Shown here piece by piece: positions 1 to 11,357 of a DNA stretch of 64,000 nucleotides. A program made the position numbers and the translations under genes. Below the pieces are notes generated by a model that was given only the letters and a program-made list of their open reading frames with translations, made no database searches and was not told where the DNA came from. The stretch spans positions 298,619-362,618 of the forward strand of contig MNCI01007961.1 of assembly GCA_015680685.1 (NCBI GenBank), written 5' to 3'. Within the stretch, counting starts at the first letter, position 1, and each line of letters begins with the position of its first letter. Source of the stretch: Gnetum montanum. Taxonomy: Eukaryota; Streptophyta; Gnetopsida; Gnetales; Gnetaceae.

Positions 1-792
1 AATAGTGGATCATGATGTAAGATGCAAATTAAGCATGGTTGATAGTGACCATGGCATTAAGTAACTTGCCCCTGAAATGTTGACCTCTTGTTGGAGTGTT
101 TATGAGAGCGTCAAAGTTCATCCAAGGATGGGCCAATTGTGACCTGCAGCATTGTTGCTTTTTCTTTTTTGTGAGGCGAACCTTCTATGGGTTCAGCTTA
201 TTACTGAATGTTAGCTGTAAGTTGGCCATCGAGAAGATGGGCTTTGTTTCCCAGGGATGTTTGATGTTACATCCACCTAGGCTTTGACTATGCAAAATAG
301 GCATCCCATAGGATGAATTGTGTTACATCAACCATGGTTCTATAGTTGATGTGAAGGGAATTCCATGTGTGTCACAATGCATATGCATCATAGGAGTGTG
401 AAATCATAAGTATGGGGAGTATGAGAAGATATTGGGATGAATGAAAGGAAAGCAACGCAAAAAGTGATAGTTTTAGGTCGTTCCAGGTAAGGCTAGTTTA
501 AGGCCTTTTCGGGCCATGTGTTTTTGTAGTTTTATGTTTTCAGATGTAATGCGTAAGCTAAATGTATTGATGCATAAAAAAAAGTAAAAAAATATATGAA
601 AAAAATGAAATGCTTGATCTAAGCAAGTAGCCAACATGTAAATGTGTAGGCTAGTGTGATCTAAATGAAAGTCAAAAATCCATGGCAAGTGAAGGCAAAG
701 GGTAGGCAAGCATTTAGCACATTTATGGCAAAGGGAAGGTCTTGGTCATGTAGTTTCTTCCTAAATGGGCATGGATTAGCAAGTGTGCAAGG
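1..792. other. E1 interval downstream of PR, no gene recognised
   Basis: By position this corresponds to the place where E2 and E3 carry the end of an antisense gene. A 63-codon plus-strand frame at 96-287 has no recognisable similarity. At 495-515 there is one clear hairpin repeat (GGCC-TTTTCG-GGCC beside AGTTTA), the same type that borders PR in E2 and E3, and a weaker one near 465-488. Otherwise AT-rich sequence without visible features. Confidence 0.5.
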
Positions 793-1345
793 CTAAGGAT
801 CCTCTGGGGCATTGTTGGCCTCAACCACTCGTTCGAATGTGTTAACCTTAGGCGCTACATTGGTTGTTATAGGTGTACCACCAAGAAACTCTTCTTCTAA
901 AACTTGTGCCATGTCTATGTCATGGATAGCTGAAGAGGAAGTGTTATCACCATGGATGATAACTTGACCACCTTCATATGGAAGATGGATTTCTTGGTGG
1001 ATGGGAGAGGAGATGGCCCTTAGTTGGGCTAGCCAAGTCCTACCTAGAATCATGTTGAAACCTGACATCTCTTCAATGATAGTGAAATCTGCACTAGTGG
1101 GGAATTGCCATCCTGCGAAAAAGGATAAGTTGATTGTGCCCATGACTATGGCACATGATCCATTGAAGGATTTTAGACATGTGGTTTTGGTTGGCCTAAT
1201 TTCATCTGGTAGGCCTAGCTTGTTGATGATGGAGTACAATACTACGTTTGTTGCTGCACCATCATCAACATGTACTCTGTGAATTGTGCACTGTCCAACA
1301 CGTACGCTAATTGATAGGGAAGTTGTAGTAACTTCCCCTCACTCA
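793..1345 (-). pseudogene. E1 aspartic protease (PR) domain
   Basis: Retropepsin-like domain that would cleave the Gag-Pol polyprotein in the element's particle. The active-site loop reads VDDGAANVV (canonical D-S/T-G-A) at about 1240-1270, preceded by a strand matching E3 (IHRVHVDDGA) and followed by conserved FNMILGRTWLAQL and a C-terminal IHLPYEGGQVIIHG. The second aspartate-dyad half comes from dimerisation in this family. It aligns residue by residue with the E2 and E3 proteases. The frame from 1239 down to 793 is open; upstream it passes through substitutions and the reading frame shifts before gag. Confidence 0.85.
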
Positions 1346-2017
1346 AGGTTAACTTTGATTGCATCATCGTGAAAGGCTAAGGTTGTTGAACCTAATTCCT
1401 ACGATGTAAGGGGAAACATCATTGCATGTATGGATGCCTCATCTATAGGGATGTCCTCCGCTACAGGAATGAAGGCCAAGATCTGGGCGAATGCTTGGCA
1501 GTGAGCAGATGAGGTCATGAACAGGTCATACAAACTCAATGTTGTTTTCTTTTACTTTAGTGTTTGTTTCACCTAGGTTAGTGCAGCTACAAAGTCCTTG
1601 TCATTAGCCATTGTGTTGGCTTTCACTTCCTCCATGTGGATTGAGAAACAGATCTCCCGGGAGGGGGACTTGGGCTTGGTTTGCTTGGTCTGCTTCAGGG
1701 TAGAGGCCCTAGTTTTTAGTTGTTGTTTGTTGGATGTGGCGTTTGCTTCAGCCATGGTGGTTGCGAGGTGCTCCTTTATCCTCTTGCGTTGCCATTTGGT
1801 GGGTCTACCTGAATTGCCAGTGGGGTCAACCCTTGAAGGAGGAGGGATTGAGATGTTGCCCATTGTTGGGCTTCAGGTAGGTAAGGGACCAATAGGTTGT
1901 GGCACACTTATGAAAAATGGTGATTTAGGTAGAGTTGTTGTAGGGTCAACTTGTTGTGGCACCTTAATAACAAAATGTTGCTTAGCAGTTGTTGTTGCAT
2001 CTTGCTAGTTTAATGTC
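1346..2017 (-). pseudogene. E1 Gag-PR linker
   Basis: A degraded spacer between nucleocapsid and protease. The open part (1573-1863) is basic and rich in Lys, Thr and Pro, and ends in DFVAALT, which matches the DLVMALTQVT segment at the same place in E3 and a similar segment in E2. The right edge carries a hairpin repeat at 2007-2027 (TGTC-TTAGCG-GACA in plus orientation). Function is not known beyond linking Gag to PR. Confidence 0.6.
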
Positions 2018-4121
2018 TTAGCGGACAGTTACTGTGGGACTTTGACCATAAAGGGTGCTATGGGTGCTTGAGGTCGCACTTTGATAACAAAGGAAGGCCT
2101 CTTGTTTGTGGAGGCTAAGGGAATCCTTTCCTTGTTTTGAGGCACACAAATCACAAAAGGTTATAGGTTTAGATTTACCACCTGTGCTAGTGGAATTTAT
2201 GACATAGAAGGCATCATCTGTGTTGGATTGACTCACTGTGTTGATCACTAGTTGGCCACGTTCTATCATTCTCTGTAGGTCATCCTGCAAAGCATGATAG
2301 TTGTTTGTATTGTGACCAACCAATTGGTGGTAATGATAGTATTGGTCCAACTTGAAGTGTTGAGGAACTAGGGGTTCATTTGGCACTGCTAAAGCAGGGT
2401 TCCTTAGTAGTTCATAGTACCTATCATGTCTTTGGCAGGTAATTGTCGATACATGTTTGTGTTGGATTTGCCTAGCTTTCAAGAGGTGCTCTAGAAGTTC
2501 ATAGGGTTACACTGGCAGTGTTGTATACTTTGAGCAATCCCTGCGCTAAAAGTTGGGGCTTGGGGTAGTCTCTATCAATGTAGGTGAGTTGGTGCCAGAA
2601 TTGGTAGTTTTGTTAGTTGGTGCTTGGGGCTGCTTAGCTGTTGGGCCCTAGTTAGTTGCTTTTGTGCTTGTGGCTACATGCTTGCAAGCATGTTGTTTCT
2701 GTAGGCCACATAGGCTGGATCATTACTAGCTTGTGCTACATCCTCTATGCCTTTTCTTGGGCAAAGGCTTGGCTAAGAGAATTTGGGGCTAGATAATATA
2801 GTTTGCACTTGATGAATTCATTTATTGCATCTTTGAAGATAGCTAGTAGGTGTGTATCTACTAAGCATTCGTGCATTTCGTTCAATGTAGCATTCCAACA
2901 TTGGAGGAATTTTGACATGGGCTCTAGAGGCCCCTGTTTAACTTGCATTAGCTAGTCAAGGGTTGTTTTGGGCTTTAGGTTGTACCTGAAGCATGTCATA
3001 AACTTGGTTATGAGATCCTCCAAAGAGGAGATTAAGGCCTTGGGTAGTGCATGATACCAGTCCAAGGCCTTGCTAGTGAGTGACAAGGGGAACACATGCA
3101 TGATAGTGTGTGGCCAAGATTGAAGGAGTAGGCATTCAGATTGAAATGTGACCAAGTGTGCATTGGGGTCCCCTTCACCATTGTACTTTGTAAGTTGATG
3201 CAGTTGGGCCCTAGTTGGGAGAGTTAGAGGTAGTACCATGGGACTTATGGGATCATCTTGGTAGAAGTCGACCATGTTAATGGTGTCAAAGGAGGCAGCC
3301 TTAAGTCAGTTGATCTCTTTTTTCAAGCTTTGTATTAGCTAGAATGCCTGATCCAAGCTTGGGGATGTGCCAGCTGGTTACATTGGCTAGGCTTGGGTTG
3401 GTTGCATTGCATAGAGCTGAATTTTTGGTTGTGAAGTTTGCCAGTTTAACATCATAGTGGAAGGTTGTTTCCAGTTTAATGTCATAGCAGACGATTGCTG
3501 ATGTAATGGTTGAGAGATGGATGCGGTGATTGGAGTGGGCCACACATGGGTGGGTTGGATGGACACCGTAGACACCAATGAAACAGGAGGGATGTAGGAT
3601 GCCTGTGTTGTTTAGAGTTGGGATGTGACCCCTGCATGAGCATGGTGCTGAGCAAACGCATTAGTTGCTTTTGAGGAAGGCTAAATTGGCATGGTCACTA
3701 TCTTGGAGGGGATGGATGGACCAAACTGAGGAGGGGTTGTACTATAGAGTGGTTGTTGGAAGACGGTGTGGAGGTGGATCTCGTGTTTGGAGCAAGCCTC
3801 AAACTCATCTTCCTCATTCTATGAGGCTTTCTCGTAAGTTGTCCCTACATCATGCCTATTTTCATGAATGAGTTAGGACAAGAACTAGTGGTAGGAATCT
3901 GTGAGTAGGATTATGTCAAACAAGGGGTTACACTCCCATTCATTTTGGTGGACTCTTTCGTAGTCCTATTTTGCCTCTAGATCGATGTAATCCACTGATA
4001 GTCCTACTTGAATTTTGGCACAAACAAAGTTGTATTGTTCCTGGCTTAATGCGACATGGTTTGGCTATGTTGTGATACCAAATGTGTTAGACACCAACGT
4101 GGAAGGTTGATCTGGATTCAT
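2018..4121 (-). pseudogene. E1 Gag
   Basis: Structural capsid/nucleocapsid polyprotein, assembled in the cytoplasm around the element RNA. Start chosen at the ATG at 4119-4121, because the following frame contains the N-terminal segment SQEQYNFVCAKIQ (about 4020-4065) shared with E2 and E3 Gag. The capsid core is at 2745-3275 (YNGEGDPNAHL, ALDWYHALP, FRYNLKP, KQGPLEPM, FKDAINEF). The nucleocapsid zinc-knuckle relic is at 2290-2350 (YYHYHQLVGHNTNNYHALQ), in which the cysteines have become tyrosine. The N-terminus and capsid stay in one frame; frameshifts occur before the nucleocapsid. An early in-frame TAG replaces a Gln codon. Confidence 0.8.
3420..3495 (-). repeat. Two hairpin-tail repeats within E1 gag region
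   Basis: Two copies of the AGTTTAA-stem-loop-stem motif at about 3442-3460 and 3473-3492. The second is GTC-ATAGCA-GAC. The first has decayed pairing. Same family as the arrays flanking RT and INT in the other elements. Confidence 0.6.
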
Positions 4122-4384
4122 ATTCACAGATCAGGTTGTGAGAGTTGTTGTTTGCATAAAATGGCTAACTCTGAAAATAGTAGAAAATGGAAGAAAAATA
4201 ACTAAATATAAAAATAGCAGAAAAATGACTAAGTATGCTAGTAGCAGGAAAACAGTAGAAAAATGAGTAAATCTGCTAGTAGCAGGAAAACAACAGAGAA
4301 ATGATTAAATCTATTGGTAGCAAGAAAAATGGATAAGTGTAAAAATGCAGAAAAAATGCTAAATATGAAAATGTAGAAAATTTA
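4122..4384 (-). repeat. E1 5' leader with A-rich tandem repeat
   Basis: Short degenerate tandem repeat around TAGTAGCAGGAAAACAG and AAAAATGACTAAAT, at least five units, between gag and the primer-binding site. No coding potential seen. Confidence 0.6.
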
Positions 4385-4403
4385 GGCCCTCCTTCTAGTG
4401 CCA
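4385..4403 (-). promoter_or_regulatory. E1 primer-binding site
   Basis: On the minus strand it reads TGGCACTAGAAGGAGGGCC directly after the LTR end. The same site follows the LTRs of E2, E3 and E5. It begins with TGG, complementary to the CCA tail of a tRNA. The tRNA species was not identified; it does not look like the initiator-Met site. Confidence 0.75.
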
Positions 4404-4408
4404 AAAAC

Positions 4409-4987
4409 TATAATGACAGAAAATGTCAGTGGCTATAAACACCAAGAGGTCTTCAAGCACATAGCCTAACCCTAAATCAGTGCGAGGGTAGTACTAGAGA
4501 AAATGGATTCAGGGTGCCCTGAATGGTCTAATCAATCAGACAAGGACTTAATTTGTGTGCAATAACCCTTTTACAAACACTAATTTTAGATGGAACATCC
4601 AGTGGTAAAATAAAAAGAAAACATAATGTGCACCATAGTAGAAATGTGCTAAAGCATGTAACAAGATAGTGGACATGATTCAATGCTTAACAATGCCAAA
4701 AAAATGATAAATGCTGTAATCAGCCAAACAGAGAGTTTGAATAGAAAAATAGATAGCCTTGAAAAGGGGTTACAAAAGTACAACGTGTATAATAGGCACA
4801 GTAGGAGAAGAATCACAGCCTCGGTGCTGTCGGGCTATGAAATTTGGTGCTCACTATGATAAACTGTGCCTCCTGGGTTGGTGGTCATAGCATATCATTT
4901 TATGTAGTTGTGCCTCTCTATCGGTGTGATGTGCTCTGGGTCTTGTTCACCCACGAAGCTGAGTGCCAAAATGATAAAACTACCAAA
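4409..4987 (-). repeat. E1 5' LTR, inner (3') part
   Basis: Starts in plus coordinates at TA (decayed TG), six bases after the PBS, the same spacing as in E3. It is interrupted at 4987/4988 by E2. The rest of the LTR resumes at 54322, after the E2 target duplication. Combined length is about 1.32 kb, close to the E3 LTR (1.41 kb). Confidence 0.75.
4983..4987. repeat. Target-site duplication of E2, left copy (CCAAA)
   Basis: CCAAA directly before the TGAAACACC start of E2; an identical CCAAA follows the E2 right end at 54317-54321. Confidence 0.85.
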
Positions 4988-5264
4988 TGAAACACCCTAA
5001 AAAATGCGAGGTCATCCTTGCCTCACCAGGCTCTTGCAGTCTGCACAACACTATGGCAGTTCATCCGAAGAAGAACGTTCTAAGTCCAGGTTGGCTAGTT
5101 TGGCAAATTTTCTACTTTGAGCATGGATAGATTCTATACCATCCTACCCACCCATCAAAGTAGCCTAAATAGCTAGTAGCCTGCTCAAAAACAATGTGCA
5201 GAATCGATGGTAGCATCCTGGATGCGCAAGAAATAGTTCGGCAAGTTTTCTAAGTCACAAAGCC

Positions 5265-5700
5265 TGCTATGCTACGATACGCTATGTAGCATAGCAAGCT
5301 TCAGAAAATGATGGCGGAACAAAGTGCTACGCTATGTAATGTTATATAGCGTAGCATAGCAATGATTTCACAATTTACTACCCTCGCCCAATTTCGAGTC
5401 TTGCAGTGATGTCCCTTTCCATCAGGAAGCAGTGGACCATGTCTACTGCTACGCTACGTTGAGCTACATGGCATAGCGAGGCATAGCAATCCTATGGGAG
5501 AGACAGAAGGTAGCTCAAAGGGTGGAGTTGACGAAGTTCGCAAGACTTGCATCATGCAAGACAAAGGTTGCAAATCAGCAAATATTTCACAACTAAGGAA
5601 AGTTTCTATGCTATGCTACGCTACGTAGCATAGCATAGCGTAGCATGCATGTGGCATATGGCGGGACATGCAACAAGGTGCTACGCTATGCCAAGCAGGC
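5265..5700. repeat. Palindromic GCTACGTAGC array in E2 5' LTR
   Basis: Repeated self-complementary words, for example GCTACGTAGC around 5626 flanked on both sides by near-complementary GCTATGC/GCATAGC runs. It can form long hairpins. Similar words recur in E5 LTR and inside the E2 antisense gene introns. Confidence 0.7.
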
Positions 5701-5956
5701 TACATCACAAAGCACAGTGAGGCATGCAGGTGGTTGTGTCACATCAATGCACTCCACCTAATTGGACCATTGACACATGTCTCCAAACACTGACAATGCA
5801 ATTACAGCATAGTAAGATTGTAGTTATTGCATGGCAGGCTCACATCACAATGGTCTTGTAAGCCCCATAGTCATAGATGGCTCAAGTGGCACCAGTAAGG
5901 TAACACAAGCCTGTGGCACTTAGCATTCAAACCACCCTTGTTTGCTTACCTTCAGT

Positions 5957-5966
5957 CCTATAAATA
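5957..5966 (+). promoter_or_regulatory. E2 5' LTR TATA box
   Basis: CCTATAAATA, placed about 780 bp before the LTR end. The same box occurs in the 3' LTR (53561-53570) and in the E5 LTR. Confidence 0.7.
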
Positions 5967-6744
5967 TCCCAGAAAATTGCATATAAGGGGCTGACAATTT
6001 TTTCTAAGAAGTACCTGCAACTTGAAAAGGTCAGCAATTTGTAAAGTTGATAATTTCAAAAGAGTTTGCATCTTTCTGGAAGCAAACAACTTCCAAGTAG
6101 TGGGAACTTTGAAATTCTAAAACAGAGATCTCCCCTCTTGCCAGCATTATAATAATCAAACTCATCTGTCTAACACTGTATATAGAGAGTCTCTATCAGT
6201 TGGCCTAAGGTCCCTGTCTCCGTTCTACCACCTTGGTAGAGCCCTGCATCATTTGCATGTGAAGTCCATGTCCAAACACATAGATATTTCTTTTTTTGGC
6301 ATGCCTCGGTTACTCTTAGGACTTCTGAATTCCATCATGCTGTGCAACCAATTGCATCCATCTTGAATAGACGAATTTGTAACTTGGGAGTGGTGCATGT
6401 TTCTAACCATACTTTATTTTACCTCTCACTTACTGTCTCATTTTCTTGCATTATTTTCTATCTTATTTACCTTCAAGAATTATCTCGTATTATTGTCGCA
6501 TTTTTACAATTTCTCACCTGTTTTATTTTCCCTTGAGCATTATCTCACATTTTTCACTATTGACATTGAAAAAGGCTATATTGACGTTGATGTAAGTCCC
6601 TATTTGATTAACCAAACTGTTCAAGGCCCCCATGTCCATACACACCTAGCATGACCATCCCGCAGATATGGGGTTGGAACTATCACGTCTGCTAACCCCT
6701 CGGCATTCTTCCAGCCGTCAACGCTTTCAGTCGCTACAGTTTTC

Positions 6745-6763
6745 TAGCGCTAGAAGGATGGCC
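6745..6763 (+). promoter_or_regulatory. E2 primer-binding site
   Basis: TAGCGCTAGAAGGATGGCC, six bases after the LTR end; a decayed version of TGGCGCTAGAAGGAGGGC seen in E3. Primes minus-strand DNA synthesis. Confidence 0.75.
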
Positions 6764-7740
6764 TTTTGGTGCCTTTACCACATGTCATGGTAGTTCTGTG
6801 AGCCTTTTGCACCCTGATACAAATGAGCGAAGGCACGACACCCTCTTGCGGTTGTTTGCGCTCTATGCGGTGAAGATCAGTCACCTTGACGGTTCCTCTA
6901 GAACCCTACAGAACACAAGGCCTCTGATCACTGGTTAACTAGCTCATTCTCTGATTTTCTTGCATGTGTTCTACACCCCATCTCGTGTGGTGAAGACCGG
7001 TCTCCTAGATGGTCCCTTTGGAATCCTACAAGACATAAAGATTTCCTGATTGTTAGCTAGCTTGCCCATCCTATAGTTGTCTTACCTACGTTCTGTACCC
7101 CATTCTGTGTGGTACAGACCAGTTGCCTCGATGATCCCTCCAGGATCCTACGAGACACAAAACCTACTTGGTTGCTAGTTAATTTGCTCATCTTATGGTA
7201 GTCTCGTATGCCTTCCACACCCCGACTTGCATTAGCATAGACTTAACACCCTTTGTGGTTGTTTACACTTTGTGCGGCGTAGATTGGTCACCTTGATGGT
7301 TCCTCTGAAACCCTATGAGACAATAAGCCTTCTAACGGTGATTTAACTTACCTCTTTTTTTCATAGTGGTCCTACATGCATCTTGCACCCTAACCAACAC
7401 AAGCGAAAATGTGACACCCTTTGAGGTTGTTTGCGCCTTGTGTAGTGTAGATCGGTCACCTCAACGGTCCCTTCGGGATCCTGTAGGACACAAAGCCTAC
7501 TTGACCGCTTGTCAATTGAACTTGCCTTAGGATAGCCTTGCATGTGCTCTGCACCTCATCATGCACAGGCATAGACGTGACACCCTTTGTGGTTGTTTAC
7601 GCTTTGTGTGGTATAGATCGGTCGCCCTGAAGATTCCTCTGGAATCCTACAAGACGTAAAGTCACCTATTGTCACTTTTTTTCAATACTTTTGTTTATTT
7701 GCATTTTTTAGCATTTTTTTGCATAATCACTTGCATAGCA
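6764..7740 (+). repeat. E2 5' leader: six tandem units each with a hairpin
   Basis: Units of about 121-168 bp sharing the text 'GTGACACCCTTTGTGGTTG', 'GTAGATCGGTCACC' and 'CCTACAAGACA'. Each holds a short hairpin at 6891, 7012, 7133, 7298, 7466 and 7632. Examples: GGTTC-CTCTA-GAACC, GATCC-CTCCA-GGATC, GATTC-CTCTG-GAATC. Stems differ but pair; loop and flanks are alike. The E5 leader has two units of the same repeat. The position between PBS and gag is where packaging and dimerisation signals usually lie in such elements. Confidence 0.75.
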
Positions 7741-9690
7741 ATGGCTTCTGCCACCACCGCCATTGGTACCGCCAATGCGGAGGTGCCCTTCATGGTCCAA
7801 GGCACTACCAATGCCCAACAATGGCTGAATCCAACGCAGGAAGCATGCCGGTCTCTTAGAATCCAAAATCGAGGACATGAGGGGCTGGCCCAACAACACG
7901 AGTGTTATAGTTTCCTTTGTGCAAAGGTGTAGGATAATTTGCCCTTAGATTTACATGAACTTGAAGAAAAATGTAGCTTCGAGTTCGCTTACTATAACAG
8001 GGAGGAATTCGCTCCTACCCCAAGCATCTCCTTGCCTTTAACACAAGTGTACCAAAGGCTGCTAGATCAACTAATCTAGTTGACTAGGCTTAGGAAACAC
8101 CAAGACACAGCATCCAACCAGGATGACACCTTTCAAGATGGGCAGGAGGAACTTGATTCTCAATTTGATGAGGGAGGTTAGGCCAACCCTGTTCTTGTCT
8201 TGCCTACCTAGTCCTTCTGGTCCAACTCGCTGTCTGTCATCGTCCCCTTTGTCATCACGCCTACGCTTCTGTAGCCTATAGTAGCAATTGCAATGGGTAG
8301 CCATGCTACATTCCCAGTGCATCATCACCCCTATTCCTTGGTTGTGCCTACGGAAACTATGCTGTCACAAGCTGTTTATCATTACACCCCCACGATGCAC
8401 AACACACCTATCACAGCTACCCTACCGCATATCCATATAGTACCTACTTTGCAATTGTATATAACTCCTATGGAAGAACTCTTGACCTAGTTTATGACAT
8501 GCTTCAAATATAACTTCAAGCCAGAAACCATGTTGGATTAGCTAATGGGTGTGAAGCAAGACCCACTAGAACCAGTCCAAAAATTCATTCAACGTTGGAG
8601 CGCGACCCTTAACGAGATCCGTGAGCCCATCGTGGTGGCTCAATTGTTAGCTGTCTTTAAGGGTGCAGTGAATGACTTCATCAAGTTCAAACTATATTAC
8701 CTTGCTCCATGCTCTCTTAGCCAAGCTTTCACTCAGACAAAAAGCATACAAGATGTGCCTGAGGCAAGCAAGGACCTAGCCTACATCACTTACAAGAACA
8801 ACTTTGCAAAAAAGAATAAGGGTAAGGCCCTAACAACCATGGTGGCTGCTGTGGAAGCTGAGGCCAAGCCCAAACATAGTAACAATAGAAACAAGAATAA
8901 TAAGAAACCATCCATACCTATGGCTAACTCTGCACCCAAACTGGGCCAAGCATCACCACCTACCACACCTATGCCCAAGACATCTGCATACACTAAACCC
9001 AACTTCGAGCACAAAGATCGTTCAAGATACACCCCACTACCTCTCAAACCTTTAGAAATCCTGAAGTAATTGCTAGCAATGGGATATATCCAACACAAGC
9101 AAATGTTAGAGGAAGAAAACATGCGGAATTGACGCTACTACGAGCTCCTTAGGAATCCCTCTTTGGCCCTACCCAATGAGCCTCTAGTTCCTAGGGGTTT
9201 TAGGCTAGACAGGTTCTGTGACTACCACCAACTATGTCGTCACACCACGAATTATTGTCTGTCATTGTAGGATGACATCCAAAGATTAATCAACCTGGGA
9301 AAGCTAGTCCTGGATGAAAGTAGCCTAGTACACCCTAAAAACCAATCTATGTATGTCTACACAGATCCCCTCAATGCCAATAATGCCGGTTACATAATTA
9401 ACGCCATCGGTATTGACAATGATCCCATGCCACCATTCTAGCCATTTGTGATTCATGTGCCTTACTGTAGTCCACTAATACCACTAATGGCCGGTCCAAA
9501 CTTGCAGCCACCCTTCATCTTTAAAGTTCCACCATGGGCATCTACCTCTGCATCACCTATTGGTAAGGCCACACCACCCCATTAGCTAACATCTCTAGCT
9601 CCATTCATCATCAAGGTGCCAACATCTTCGACAGCCCCCATCTCGTGCAACAACATTAAACAACCTCCTCATCCCAAAAGGTGAGAAGCC
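7741..9690 (+). pseudogene. E2 Gag
   Basis: Capsid/nucleocapsid polyprotein. Start at ATG 7741 (MASATTAIG), the first Met after the leader. N-terminal segment (EGLAQQHECYSFLCAKV) matches E1, E3 and E5. Capsid C-terminal part at 8545-9069 (KQDPLEPVQKFIQRWSATL, FKLYYLAPCSLSQAF) is followed by a basic Lys/Asn tract and the zinc-knuckle relic at 9217-9270 (CDYHQLCRHTTNYC), then a Pro-rich linker. The whole Gag-PR region lies in one frame to 10836, broken only by in-frame stops, nearly all TAG at Gln positions; hence a pseudogene that decayed by point changes. Part of the capsid N-terminal half seen in E1 and E3 is missing. Confidence 0.82.
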
Positions 9691-10836
9691 TACTTGGTGG
9701 GTGAGGCATCGAAGGGAAATACCATCAAAAGTACCTCCAAACCCATGCCTCCACCACTTGAATTTACACCTTTGTCACCAAAGATGAAGGTCAACACGAT
9801 TATAGAGCCTGCATCACCTTGCCGACAAAGGTCTGAACCTAGGTTTGAGGTTGTCTCTCCTCGAGAGATTCATCTTTTAGGATGAATCAAGGAAGAGGAG
9901 GGTGCCAAATAGGTGGGTAGTCATGACTTCTTAGATGCCCCCACCCAGGTTGCGCAAGCCCTAAGGCAAAAAAATGCTACGCTGAGATTGTACAACCTGG
10001 TCATGACATCTGTACTACACCGTGAGGCTCTAGTCTGCATGTTAACGGTGATTCTGGTCAACCAAAACATGCTAGTGGACAAGAAAGTGATCCACTCAGT
10101 CATACTCCCCTTTGTACCCATGGAGTCCACAATACCTCAATTAACTTTTAATAGCGACACCATTAAGAAAGATCTCGAAGGAGGTCAAGTGACTACGATG
10201 CCTCTTTTCATCACAATTTAGGTCGGCCAACACTGGATCCGAAGGGTACACATCGATGATGGGGCTTTCACAAATGTCATTTCCTTCTATATTATAGATA
10301 AGCTGGGATTGGTTGACCAGATCAAACCAATGACGACGTTATGTCTGCGATCCTTCAATGGGGCATGTGTCCTAGTGAAGGGCACAGTTCACGTAAACTT
10401 CATAGTAGTGGACCAGTTCCCCACAGACACAAGATTTGTTGTGGTCAAAGAAATGCCTGGGTTTAACCTAATCTTAAGAATATTGTGGTTAGCACAACTT
10501 AAGGCTATCTCCTTGCCTATACACTAGGAAATCCACTTACCGTATGCAGGTAGGGAGGTGATAATCCATGATGATAGGGTGGTAACGTAAGCAATCAGCA
10601 ACGTAGACATGGAACAGGGTTCAGAAGTTACAACCTCTAAAGATGAAGCACCTATTCATGCATGCATCAATCATACAATGAAGGGATTGGCCCAACGAGC
10701 CAACCCTCAAATCAAAAACGCATGGGTGGAGTTGCCCTTCCAAGCGAAGGACAGTGATATGAGCAAGGACCTAGCAAAATGCCCCGACCTTATGTCCCAA
10801 TCAACCCACGAAAAATCAAGAGGTAGCTACGCATAA
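9691..10836 (+). pseudogene. E2 Gag-PR linker and aspartic protease
   Basis: Same frame as gag. The linker (9694-9912) is Pro/Ser rich, followed by the segment DFLDAPTQVAQAL and a helical stretch (EALVCMLTVIL) also found in E3. Protease active-site loop HIDDGAFTNVI is at about 10250-10280, then LRSFNGACVLVKGTV, GFNLILRILWLAQL and IHLPYAGREVIIHD. A stop at 10219 and others interrupt it. C-terminal extension to 10836 is not conserved in sequence. After it, the sense coding of the element halts until RT near 16440. Confidence 0.82.
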
Positions 10837-11357
10837 CATAGCAGCCTTGAGACCTCCCATCCAGTTGCTATCCTTGCATATTCACTGATTATTTAGCCCA
10901 TCAGTATGCCATCCTTTCGGCATGCTACGCTAATGGCCCGAAATGGCCTAAAACTAACAACGGCCCAAAATGGCTTAAAACTAACAACCGCCCAAAATGG
11001 CCTAAAACTAGCATATGAAAGAATGAAGACTTTACATAACACACATGTTAATACAAGATCGGTTTCCTTCCTAAAGTCCTGCATTTCATTCAAAATTTTC
11101 GCCCATTGGCAGTGTCTATAAAATTTTCAAGAACTTTGAAAAGAGAAAAAGGGGTGGGTCCCATGCTGTCATGGGTTATCTTCGTTTGCATCACCTTTGC
11201 CATTTGCCCCCACTTCATCTACTTACACATCACCCACTCCTGTGTTGTCCCCTGCAAGATCCTCATGTCCTCACTCTGCAAGCCTCACACCTTTGTTGAG
11301 AGCCTGTACCCCAAAAATAAAGTAGTTAGTAAGGGCAACAAATGCGATAAATGCTAG
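10837..11357. repeat. Hairpin-tail repeats between E2 PR and the antisense gene
   Basis: At 10935-11010 there are three tandem hairpin units: GGCC-CGAAAT-GGCC-TAAAACTA followed by two GGCCC/CGCCC-AAAAT-GGC(C/T) variants, each with TAAAACTA tails. The rest (11030-11357) shows no gene. Confidence 0.6.

Larger units (their letters stand above)
1..4408 (-). mobile_element. E1: Ty3/gypsy (Tat-like) retrotransposon, internal part, minus strand
   Basis: The outermost element. Reading leftward from its 5' LTR it shows a primer-binding site, an A-rich leader, gag, a linker and protease; RT and integrase would lie left of the window. Order, protein similarity to E2 and E3 and the shared PBS place it in the same lineage. 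Its 5' LTR is split by the insertion of E2. It is broken by many stop codons and frameshifts. Confidence 0.85.
4988..6738 (+). repeat. E2 5' LTR (1,751 bp)
   Basis: TG...CA ends; followed six bases later by the PBS. Alignable with the 3' LTR (clear from about 52750) and with the E5 LTR (61030-62785, 1,756 bp). Contains a palindromic array of GCTACGCTATGTAGCATAGC-like words at about 5265-5700 and a TATA box at 5957. The T-rich downstream part (6390-6545) produces short open frames that I regard as spurious. Confidence 0.85.

Noticed and set aside
6342-6654. Hydrophobic small ORFs (64 and 85 codons), also seen at 54002-54373
   Set aside because: They lie in the T-rich part of the E2 LTRs. They are shared because the LTRs are homologous; frames break differently and there is no sign of protein-level conservation.
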